Below are positions 1 through 6,468 of a stretch of DNA of 37,505 nucleotides, in pieces. The position numbers and the translations under genes were made by a program. The notes under the pieces were generated by a model. It saw only the letters and a program-made list of their open reading frames with translations. It ran no database searches and was not told the DNA's origin. Source of the stretch: CAYQQR01 sp964420035 (GTDB lineage: Bacteria; Bacteroidota; Bacteroidia; Bacteroidales; SM23-62); contig CAYQQR010000041.1 of the NCBI GenBank assembly GCA_964420035.1, positions 1 to 37,505 on the forward strand. Direction: 5' to 3'. The stretch's first letter is position 1. Every line of letters starts with the position of its first letter.

Positions 1-804
1 GAAGCCTTATGGAGGGGATATACCGAAATAATAAATAATGGTAATTTTACTATTGATTCTTTGATAAAAATTTACCGGGAAATTCAAAATGTAAAGGATG
101 GAATACGCCCTCCGCAAACAGAGACAGTCATAAAGAAAAGAGGAAGCGGATTACTCAGCGGTGAAGTGATTTATACCCCGCCGAGAGGGAAAAAGATAAT
201 AAATGAAAAACTAAATAATCTGATAGAATATATCAATGATGATAACAAATACGATTACGACCCGCTAATTAAATTAGCAATTTCCCATTATCAATTTGAG
301 GCAATCCATCCGTTTCGTGATGGCAACGGCAGGATAGGACGAATTTTAAGTATTTTACTTATGGTTCAAAAAAAATTACTGGATACTCCAATCTTATACC
401 TAAGTGCTTATATCATAAAGAGAAAAGATGATTATTACAGACTTCTAAATGAAGTAACAAGTCGCAGGCAATGGAAGAATTGGATAATTTATATGCTAAA
501 TGCCGTAGAAGAGACATCAATTTACACGATAAATAAGATAGAGGAAATTGATAGATTATTTGACAGAACCTTAAAATTGGTCGAAGACAAGTTACCACAT
601 ATTAGAAAAGAAGTTGTAGAGAAATTATTTGAACAGCCTTACACGAGTCCTAAAAGATTATTAGATAAAAACTTAAAAAGTTTAAATACAGCTAAAAAAT
701 ATTTAGGACAGATGGAGAAATTGGAAATTTTAGTTCCGGAAAAAATTGGAAAAGAAATTGTTTTTTTAAATATAGACTTATATAATTTATTATCAGAAAC
801 ATAG
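1..804 (+). CDS. Fic/DOC family protein, 5' end outside window
   Basis: The reading frame is open from the first base, so the gene starts upstream and only about 267 C-terminal residues are visible. The canonical Fic motif HPFRDGNGRIGR is intact (His codon at 307-309). It supplies the catalytic His and the phosphate-binding Asn/Gly loop used to transfer AMP, or another nucleotide moiety, from a nucleotide to a target hydroxyl. The segment before the motif (GSGLLSGEVIYTPP) and a C-terminal winged-helix-like region with a degenerate tail match the common bacterial class with an N-terminal Fic_N domain and a C-terminal DNA-binding-like domain. Such proteins are often toxins or self-regulated AMP transferases. 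The inhibitory helix cannot be judged because the N-terminus is missing. The stop is followed within about 12 bases by a long inverted repeat (817-955). Composition is AT-rich compared with the glycan locus. Confidence 0.9.
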   Translation, partial: EALWRGYTEIINNGNFTIDSLIKIYREIQNVKDGIRPPQTETVIKKRGSGLLSGEVIYTPPRGKKIINEKLNNLIEYINDDNKYDYDPLIKLAISHYQFEAIHPFRDGNGRIGRILSILLMVQKKLLDTPILYLSAYIIKRKDDYYRLLNEVTSRRQWKNWIIYMLNAVEETSIYTINKIEEIDRLFDRTLKLVEDKLPHIRKEVVEKLFEQPYTSPKRLLDKNLKSLNTAKKYLGQMEKLEILVPEKIGKEIVFLNIDLYNLLSET

Positions 805-816
805 AAACAACCGTAC

Positions 817-955
817 TGGCTACAACATGCTGTAATACGCCATGCGGGCGGAATTCCAGTGTCTAAGGTGGTTGGTTTCAGCAAAAGCTTGTAACGGTGG
901 ATGAGAACGCGTCGCTGTAAATCCCGCACGGCGCATATAGCTGACCGTTGGCCAC
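817..955. repeat. Long imperfect inverted repeat after the Fic gene
   Basis: The left arm (817-848, including TACGCCATGCGGG) pairs with the right arm (922-955, including CCCGCACGGCGCATA). When the left arm is reverse-complemented, most bases agree, with T/C differences that allow G-U pairing. The outer ends TGGCTACAAC and GTTGGCCA also roughly match. The spacer is about 73 bases. The element fills the gap between two unrelated small genes and resembles a second element at 5491-5623. Its architecture recalls integron attC sites or Bacteroidota intergenic repeats, but no clear attC core was found. Function is unknown. Confidence 0.6.
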
Positions 956-1012
956 AAGTCTTCATTTACTTTTGTATTCATAGCATTTTCGGAAAAGCAG
1001 TATCTTTATACG

Positions 1013-1348
1013 ATGTTTATTCAGGATCAGATAAATCGCCGGCAGAAGGAATTTGAACGACTGTGTAAATCACACAGCGTGAAATTCTTGTATGCGTTCG
1101 GGTCATCGACTTCAGATAGTTTTGATCAGTCTCGAAGTGATATCGATTTACTTGTTGAAGCAGATGAACCCGATCCTGTCGAGCGTGGAGAAAAACTTCT
1201 ATCATTATGGGATAATTTCGAGTGTTTTTTTAACAGGAAAATTGACCTGCTAACGAATTATTCGCTTAAGAATCCATACTTGAGAAGAAACGTTAATGCC
1301 TCCAAAGTATTGATCTATGATGGATCAGGAGAAAAAGCAATTATCTGA
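1013..1348 (+). CDS. mntA: MNT-type nucleotidyltransferase antitoxin
   Basis: This 111-residue protein carries the minimal nucleotidyltransferase signature: a GSS loop at about residues 30-32 followed by SDIDLLVE, which supplies the metal-binding Asp pair. In the HEPN/MNT type VII toxin-antitoxin family the MNT protein neutralises the HEPN RNase, in studied cases by adenylating it. Length and motif spacing are normal and the gene looks intact. The ATG at 1013 lies just after the repeat element. The downstream HEPN frame overlaps its last 32 bases, the usual arrangement for this operon, but that toxin is truncated, so the antitoxin is probably an orphan here. Confidence 0.85.
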   Translation: MFIQDQINRRQKEFERLCKSHSVKFLYAFGSSTSDSFDQSRSDIDLLVEADEPDPVERGEKLLSLWDNFECFFNRKIDLLTNYSLKNPYLRRNVNASKVLIYDGSGEKAII

Positions 1349-1517
1349 TATCCTGAAAGCGAAAGAGTTAATCGAGGAATTTACTGCTGATATTTTCGAA
1401 TACTCTGAATATGCTTCAGATCTAAAGGCCCAAAGTGCCGTGGAAAGACAACTAGGTATAATTGGAGAAGCTGTAAAAAGTGTAAAAATTCAAAATAAAC
1501 AGAAAAATGAAGTATAA
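1317..1517 (+). pseudogene. HEPN (DUF86) toxin, 3'-truncated
   Basis: The 66-codon frame starts inside the MNT gene. It aligns with the first half of HEPN toxins through the conserved AVERQLGIIGEAV segment. Family members are usually about 110-120 residues and have an R-x4-6-H RNase motif in the second half. Here the homology stops near base 1478 and is replaced by a short lysine- and glutamine-rich tail ending at 1517, inside the start of the next gene. The catalytic motif is therefore absent. The simplest reading is a deletion or rearrangement breakpoint at about 1475-1507 that joined the toxin gene to the SGNH hydrolase gene. Confidence 0.8.
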
Positions 1518-2784
1518 AAAATTCTATCATCTCCTGATTGGCCTGTCAGGGGTATTCTTTTATTTTTCACTTACGGCACAGGAAAGCGCCAATAAGAAAA
1601 TTGATGTTTTCAAAATGCAGGAATTTCATCAACGCGATGGATTACCCAATGTATTTCACAAGATTGCCACCCAACGCCAGGTACGCGTTGGATACATTGG
1701 TGGCAGTATAACCGCGGCCAGAGATGGATGGCGCGACCTGACCTTCAGCTGGTTCCGCCTGAATTTTCCGAAAACAGCTTTTTACCAGGTAAATGCAACC
1801 ATTGGCGGAACCGGCTCAAACCTTGGGGTCTTTCGCATGGAACACGATGTTTTTATGTATAAACCCGATCTTCTTTTTGTTGAATTTGCCGTAAATGATG
1901 GTGTTGCCCCTACCTCGCTCCGCTCGATGGAAGGGATTGTACGAAAAACATGGGAAACTTATCCCAACACCGACATTTGCTTTGTATATACCACTGCCGA
2001 AGTGTATGTAAAAGCAATGGTTGATGAAGGCAAACCCGTTTATGCCGTTGAAGAACACGAAAAAGTGGCTGCCCATTATGGTATTCCTTCCATTAACGCA
2101 GGACTGCAAATTGCCCGTATGTATTCTCAGGGCAAGTTACTTCTGACAGCCGACCCGTCAGAAAACGAGCATACCATTGTTTTTACCAAAGACCGTACCC
2201 ATCCGTTACCTGAATCAGGTCATCCGCTTTATGGCAGCCTGATAGCCCGATACCTGGAGAAAATGAGCAAAAAAGCCGCGGAGAAAAAACACCTGCTTCC
2301 GGCTCCTTATGCTACCGACAACTGGCAGGCTGCACACATGATCGATATTGAGCATACTGAACGCACGGGAGACTGGACAAAACTAACCGATAATCATACG
2401 CTTGTACAGCAGTTTAGCTCATTTATGCCGTCAATTTACCAGGCTAAACCAGGTGCTGCCATGCACTTTAAATTTAAAGGCAGAATTTTGGGAATATACG
2501 ATTGCATAGGCCCTGGTACCGGTACAATTGAAATTACTGTTGACGGGAAAACGGAAGAAATTGCCCGGTTCGACCAGTGGTGCAATAATTACCGGAAAAA
2601 CAGCTTCTTTATAAAAGAGCTCGAAGACAAAGTACATGCTGTTGAAATCCGCGTACTGGACAAAAAGATCGACAAGGTGCCGATCATGCTAAAAAAGAAC
2701 ATAAAAATTGAAGATCCGGTCAAATATGCCGGAATTGATTGGTATCCTGCCAACGTGATGATCGTTGGAGAATTATTGAAATAG
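1507..2784 (+). CDS. Secreted SGNH/GDSL-type carbohydrate esterase
   Basis: This 425-residue protein begins with a signal peptide (hydrophobic stretch to about residue 24, cleavage near TAQ-ES). SGNH blocks are in order: GGSIT with the nucleophile Ser at 67, IGGTGS at 99-104 (block II Gly), VEFAVND with the block III Asn at about 130, and DRTHP at 229-233 with the catalytic His at 232. The GGSIT form replaces GDS and is common in esterases of carbohydrate loci, so deacetylation of a polysaccharide is likely. Residues from about 320 form a second, probably beta-sandwich, domain. The start codon overlaps the end of the broken HEPN frame, so its native promoter was probably lost. It is far from the PUL and on the opposite strand. 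Confidence 0.8.
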   Translation: MKYKKFYHLLIGLSGVFFYFSLTAQESANKKIDVFKMQEFHQRDGLPNVFHKIATQRQVRVGYIGGSITAARDGWRDLTFSWFRLNFPKTAFYQVNATIGGTGSNLGVFRMEHDVFMYKPDLLFVEFAVNDGVAPTSLRSMEGIVRKTWETYPNTDICFVYTTAEVYVKAMVDEGKPVYAVEEHEKVAAHYGIPSINAGLQIARMYSQGKLLLTADPSENEHTIVFTKDRTHPLPESGHPLYGSLIARYLEKMSKKAAEKKHLLPAPYATDNWQAAHMIDIEHTERTGDWTKLTDNHTLVQQFSSFMPSIYQAKPGAAMHFKFKGRILGIYDCIGPGTGTIEITVDGKTEEIARFDQWCNNYRKNSFFIKELEDKVHAVEIRVLDKKIDKVPIMLKKNIKIEDPVKYAGIDWYPANVMIVGELLK

Positions 2785-2844
2785 CTGAAAAATTAATCCA
2801 AAGAGTAAACCACCGCCCCCAAAGGAAACGGCTTTAATGCCAGA

Positions 2845-3060
2845 ACCCTCTAAAAGAGGGTGAAATCCTGGCGGTCTTGCTCCAGCATCGTTGCGACTTG
2901 TCCTGTCAATATGCGAAATCGATATTTTGGTGTAAACACTATGTGGTAATCACACTTATAGACAATACGCGTAAATTTGCGGTATTTGCACATTTTAAAC
3001 AAAGGTAGCAAATCAACGCCAGAGACCAATTTACATGACCGTCGTCCAGGACGATGGGTT
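2845..3060 (-). mobile_element. IS200/IS605-family element remnant
   Basis: This block contains the 5' fragment of a tnpA gene flanked by subterminal hairpins of the kind used by IS200/IS605 elements. CCCTC/GAGGG lies at about 2846-2860, and a CGTCGTCC/AGGACGATG palindrome at about 3040-3057. Most of the transposase is gone, leaving a short non-autonomous derivative. Exact ends cannot be fixed from one copy because this family makes no target duplication or terminal inverted repeats. Confidence 0.65.
2850..2993 (-). pseudogene. tnpA: IS200 transposase TnpA, N-terminal fragment
   Basis: The frame encodes 47 residues. It contains CDYHIVFTPKYRFRILTG and then QVATMLEQD, the N-terminal strand and helix of IS200-type Y1 transposases. 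Full-length members are about 130-150 residues, with an HUH motif and a catalytic Tyr downstream. Here the reading ends at a TAG inside the right-hand hairpin, so both catalytic motifs are missing. The fragment cannot transpose by itself. Confidence 0.8.
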
Positions 3061-3126
3061 TCTATGTTTAAATAAAAAACATAGAGCAGACAAGGGTTTC
3101 GGAGAGTTTATTGCTCTCAATAAACT
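3061..3126. other. Two adjacent strong hairpins
   Basis: The first hairpin pairs TCTATGTTT (3061-3069) with AAACATAGA (3077-3085) across a 7-base loop. The second pairs AGTTTATTG (3105-3113) with CAATAAACT (3118-3126) across a CTCT loop. Both are perfect. They lie between the IS remnant and the lipoprotein gene. They may be part of the mobile element's end, or terminators shielding the gene at 3240. No promoter was recognised in 3127-3239. Confidence 0.5.
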
Positions 3127-3239
3127 TTCTGCTCGGCTGACAAGAAAGTGCTCCTAAAGCCCCGCGTTTTTTATACAGAACCGTTGTGTGTCATGATGAC
3201 CCGTCCCAAGCAATTGAATAATAACAAATAAAGACAACT

Positions 3240-5072
3240 ATGAGAAGTATTTTAATAGGAATGTTTGCACTTATTTGCATAACCGCGTGCAATCAATCAA
3301 GAAAGACAACACCGGCCATTCAAGGGTGGAATATTTTAACCAATAATGATAGTATTGCCGTAAATGTTATTGAAAAAGCCAAAGAGTATAACATTAATCA
3401 TTTGCAGCTATCGCATTCTATAGTAATGAATTTGAAAGATGTTAAAGAAGGGGCTGTCGCGGATAAAGTAAATATGTTGGCCCAATTGGCACATGAAAAT
3501 AATATTGAAGAAGTTACAATTTGGGATCATGCACTATATGGTCTTAAATATTATCCCGATGAATTTAAAATGAAACCAAATGGAACCTTAAATCTTGACA
3601 GTCAGGATTTTTGGAGATGGATTAAAGAAGATTACCGAACCATGTTGAAACTGGTTCCAAAAGTTGATGGAATTATCTTGACTTTTATAGAAACTGGGGC
3701 TCATGTTGAGGATCAATATTCTGATATATTGAAAACAGAAGAAGAAAAACTGGCAGCGATGGTAGACACATTGGCCTCTGTTATTATTGATGAGTTTGAT
3801 AAAAGTTTGTATATAAGAACATTTATATATACACGTTCGGAACTGGGGTCAATGTTAAAGGCAATTAAATTGGTTGAAAACCCTAAAGTAAAGGTTATGA
3901 CAAAAGAAGTACCTCATGATTTTTTTCTTACTCACCCACCTTCTTCTTTTGTAAAAGATATTGATGCACCAGTGTTAATCGAATTTGATTGTGCTCACGA
4001 ATACAACGGACAGAGTATTATAACAAGCATATTTCCGCAAATTCACTTAAACAGGTTAAAATATTATTTAAGCCTTCCTAACGTAATAGGTTATGTGGCA
4101 CGTACAGATAGAATGGGAAATACTACAATTATTGATAACCCTGCTGAAATAAACCTTTATGCCCTGTACAAAGCATCAAAAAATAAAAACGAGATTGATG
4201 TTGAGGAGGTTTACAACGAGTACATATCACAAAATTTTGGTAGTGAGAGTGTGGAATATCTAAAACCTGCCTTCAAAATAGCTTCAGATGTGATTTTGTC
4301 CAGTTTGTATACCTTAGGATTACCTCTTAATACGCATTCAAGGCTCGATATTGAGAATGATGGCGCGTACCAACGTCATGTGTCGGGTAAATGGCTGACC
4401 GATATGTATATTGATATAGATAGGGGAAACGATACGGTTTTGCATTATTGGAAAGACATTGTTAACCATTTAGCTCCCCCGTGGTATAAGGGGGGAAATA
4501 GCAATCAGTTGTCGGTAGAGAGTGCTTGGGTTTTAGACAGCAATTGGTTGTGCAGTGATGATTTGATGAATGAAACATATTTGGACATGATTGTGCGCGA
4601 AAAAGAATATAGTGTGGATAAGGCTCGTGAAGCACTGTATCTTGTAAAGGAAGCACCGGGGCTTGTTAATAACAGGCAACTGTACGAAAATACGTTGCAC
4701 ATATTTGAACGGACGTATTTAACAGCCAGACTATATAAAGAGGTTGCATCAGTTTACTTTGCATACAGGGTATATTACAAAGATAAAACCAACGATAATG
4801 ATAGAGTATTGCACATAATAGAAAATAGCTTAGAAAACTTACCCAAAATTATAGTGAAAATTTTGGAGTACCCATACAGTGGTGCAGAGGGGCAGTTTGT
4901 TTGGCGCGATGATGCTTACCGGGCAATGAGGTATTATCTTGAATTTATGTCTTTTGATGGTGATTATAAGAAAAATTACACATCAGAAACTTTTAAAAGG
5001 TTTCATTATCATGGTGTGACCGAAGAAGAAAAAAAGGATTTGTATAATAACTTTATGACAGAGATTAATTGA
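3240..5072 (+). CDS. Lipoprotein with possible glycoside-hydrolase-like fold, function unknown
   Basis: This 610-residue protein starts with a lipoprotein signal ending ICITAC (Cys17), so it is probably anchored in the outer membrane or periplasm. The body alternates strand and helix like a TIM barrel. Segments such as GIILTFIETGAH and VLIEFDCAHEYNGQS, followed by a helical C-terminal half, are faintly reminiscent of the alpha-glucuronidase (GH67/GH115) type of layout. This is a weak impression and no catalytic residue can be named. The gene is more AT-rich than the PUL, stands alone between the IS remnant and the 116-residue orphan, and may have been acquired separately. An internal GC-rich hairpin (CTCCCCC...GGGGGGA, about 4472-4497) lies within the coding frame. 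Confidence 0.75.
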   Translation: MRSILIGMFALICITACNQSRKTTPAIQGWNILTNNDSIAVNVIEKAKEYNINHLQLSHSIVMNLKDVKEGAVADKVNMLAQLAHENNIEEVTIWDHALYGLKYYPDEFKMKPNGTLNLDSQDFWRWIKEDYRTMLKLVPKVDGIILTFIETGAHVEDQYSDILKTEEEKLAAMVDTLASVIIDEFDKSLYIRTFIYTRSELGSMLKAIKLVENPKVKVMTKEVPHDFFLTHPPSSFVKDIDAPVLIEFDCAHEYNGQSIITSIFPQIHLNRLKYYLSLPNVIGYVARTDRMGNTTIIDNPAEINLYALYKASKNKNEIDVEEVYNEYISQNFGSESVEYLKPAFKIASDVILSSLYTLGLPLNTHSRLDIENDGAYQRHVSGKWLTDMYIDIDRGNDTVLHYWKDIVNHLAPPWYKGGNSNQLSVESAWVLDSNWLCSDDLMNETYLDMIVREKEYSVDKAREALYLVKEAPGLVNNRQLYENTLHIFERTYLTARLYKEVASVYFAYRVYYKDKTNDNDRVLHIIENSLENLPKIIVKILEYPYSGAEGQFVWRDDAYRAMRYYLEFMSFDGDYKKNYTSETFKRFHYHGVTEEEKKDLYNNFMTEIN

Positions 5073-5132
5073 TTTAGTCGCGTATAGTTCTTTTAAAAAT
5101 TGTCGCGTTTATAAAATAATTCATAACAACGA

Positions 5133-5483
5133 ATGGAACCCATCCCATTTTTTTACGATTCGATTGACCGTAACGCAATCATTATCCGACCCAAAGAACC
5201 ATTTTTTAATTGGGTTAACTCCGTCTACCCGGAAGATGAAAATGTAAACGAAAAACCTGAAGACAATATTTATCTCGTTCATGAAATGGATAGTAATGAA
5301 GAAATTCGTGAATGGATCAAATCTAATTATGAAATGATTTTCGTTAATGAGCTCAATGATTGGTATACCAAAGAAGATAAATGGCCTGCAAATAGAACAT
5401 TTAAAATGTTTTCAGAGTGGTTTGAAGTAGAGATATGTTCGATGGTTCTGGATCTTGAAGAATACGAAATAACAAAAGAATAA
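5133..5483 (+). CDS. Hypothetical acidic protein, 116 aa
   Basis: An open frame of 116 residues with plausible coding composition, rich in Glu, Asp, Trp and aromatic residues. It has no signal peptide or membrane segment, so it is probably cytoplasmic. The N-terminal stretch IDRNAIIIRPKEPFFNWV is compact and looks conserved in style, but I recognise no family. It stands alone, and its stop is followed within 10 bases by the inverted repeat at 5491-5623. The Fic gene is followed by a similar element, so it may be a cassette-borne accessory gene. Confidence 0.6.
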   Translation: MEPIPFFYDSIDRNAIIIRPKEPFFNWVNSVYPEDENVNEKPEDNIYLVHEMDSNEEIREWIKSNYEMIFVNELNDWYTKEDKWPANRTFKMFSEWFEVEICSMVLDLEEYEITKE

Positions 5484-5490
5484 AAAGCCC

Positions 5491-5623
5491 TGTGCACATC
5501 GTGTATAATGCATTGCCACCACAAACAGATATTCCAATCCACCAATTAAAAGAGAATTTAGTGAATTGGCATACAGAAGTATTTGCAATGTGGCAACGCC
5601 TCATACACGTAGCCGTCAGCACA
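5491..5623. repeat. Second long imperfect inverted repeat
   Basis: The left arm (5491-5519, ATCGTGTATAATGCATTGCC within it) pairs with the right arm (5590-5623, GTGGCAACGCCTCATACACG). The core agrees at about 17 of 20 positions, with transitions at the mismatches. The right arm carries extra bases before the outer TGTGCACA / CAGCACA ends. As at 817-955, it begins directly after a small accessory gene and ends with a CCGT...CACA-like outer motif, so the two elements look like members of one type. Function is unknown. Confidence 0.55.
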
Positions 5624-5707
5624 TATAAACCATCTCCCTTAACGAACATAGATAAGTATTGGTAAAGTTTGCTCTAAATTTGTTTAGTTCATTTTTTTTT
5701 ACTTATT

Positions 5708-5728
5708 ATTTGTACAAATAACTGTACA
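5708..5728 (+). promoter_or_regulatory. YefM/YoeB operator: paired TGTACA palindromes
   Basis: Two TGTACA hexamers lie at 5711-5716 and 5723-5728, exactly 12 bases centre to centre. The first is extended to the perfect 12-mer ATTTGTACAAAT (5708-5719) and the second is shorter. A long and a short repeat with TGTACA cores upstream of yefM is the described operator layout of the E. coli yefM-yoeB system. The site is 15 bases upstream of the antitoxin ATG. Confidence 0.75.
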
Positions 5729-5742
5729 AAACATATTGAACT

Positions 5743-5997
5743 ATGATAACTACAACAATTTCTGATTTCAGAAAAGACATCAAAAGATACCTTGACAGTG
5801 TTATAAAAAACTTTGAAACACTGATTATTAACAGAGGAAAAGACAATGGTGTTGTGATCATGTCCCTTAAAGAGTATAATTCGTTAGCTGCAACACGGCA
5901 TGAGTTGTCTTCACTTTCCAATGAAAAAAGACTCGACTCAGCAATTGAGAAATTGAAGTCCGGAGATTCATTTGAAAAAAATCTCCTCGACAAATGA
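5743..5997 (+). CDS. yefM: YefM/Phd-family antitoxin
   Basis: This 84-residue protein has the Phd/YefM N-terminal DNA-binding fold: a start like TTTISDFRKDIKRYLDSV, then the ETLIINRGKDNGVVIMSLKE strand-helix region, and a charged C-terminal tail that would wrap the toxin. It binds and neutralises YoeB and represses its own operon. The upstream paired TGTACA operator supports the assignment. Its TGA overlaps the toxin ATG (ATGA at 5994-5997), the usual translational coupling. The toxin partner is frameshifted, so the antitoxin may persist only as an autorepressor or a defence against a mobile yoeB. Confidence 0.9.
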   Translation: MITTTISDFRKDIKRYLDSVIKNFETLIINRGKDNGVVIMSLKEYNSLAATRHELSSLSNEKRLDSAIEKLKSGDSFEKNLLDK

Positions 5998-6253
5998 AAT
6001 ATATATTTGTCGATGAATCCTGGGAGGATTACCTATACTGGCAAAAAACGTATAAGAAGATCCTGAATAAAATAAATGAACTCCTGAAGGACTTTAAAGA
6101 ACTCCTTTTTCAGGAAAAGGTAAACCAGAAGCTCTAAAGCATAAATGCAGAGGATTCTGGTCGAGAAGACTAGACCATGAGCATCGTCTTATCTGTCAAG
6201 TTAAAGATGACGAAATTAGAATAGGAAAATGCAGATTTCATTATGAAGTGTAA
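5994..6253 (+). pseudogene. yoeB: YoeB/Txe toxin with a one-base frameshift
   Basis: The first part (MKYIFVDESWEDYLYWQK and about 20 more residues) is a canonical YoeB start. Frame 1 then reads into a stop at about 6135. Shifting frame near 6096-6110 restores the rest of the family: SGKGKPEALKHK, then FWSRRLDHEHRL, then QVKDDEIRIGKCRFHY, ending at 6253. The catalytic region (Glu, Arg and C-terminal His-Tyr) is therefore present but out of frame. The total is 260 bases, one short of 87 codons. The family-like reading KRTPFSG at the junction implies loss of one A from an A-run at about 6096-6098. This is either a real inactivation or a homopolymer sequencing error. Confidence 0.88.
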
Positions 6254-6468
6254 ATTTAATTTTCATTTTTCTGCTTTTACTTGTTTGGCTTTTAGTCCCG
6301 TCCCGTTTTTTCAAGTGGGCGCTGGTCTCCACATTTTCAAATTAATTTCAATAGTCGCCTGTCCAAATTCATATTGGTGGTTCTCTTGTTGGTCCGCCAT
6401 GAGCCCCCTTATCCCTCTTGAATGTTTTGATTAAATACAAAAACTTCATTCTAACTTTTTAAAACAGA

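Noticed and set aside
817..955. True integron attC site
   Set aside because: The palindromic layout is similar, but the GTTRRRY/RYYYAAC core boxes are not clearly met and no integrase gene is in the window.
4472..4497. Terminator or repeat inside the 610-residue lipoprotein gene (CTCCCCC...GGGGGGA)
   Set aside because: It is read in frame within a continuous coding sequence with no sign of disruption, so it is only a local hairpin.
6254..6468. Gene or terminator in the gap between yoeB and the T9SS protein
   Set aside because: The only open frame is 63 codons with no family features, and no convincing stem-loop was found.
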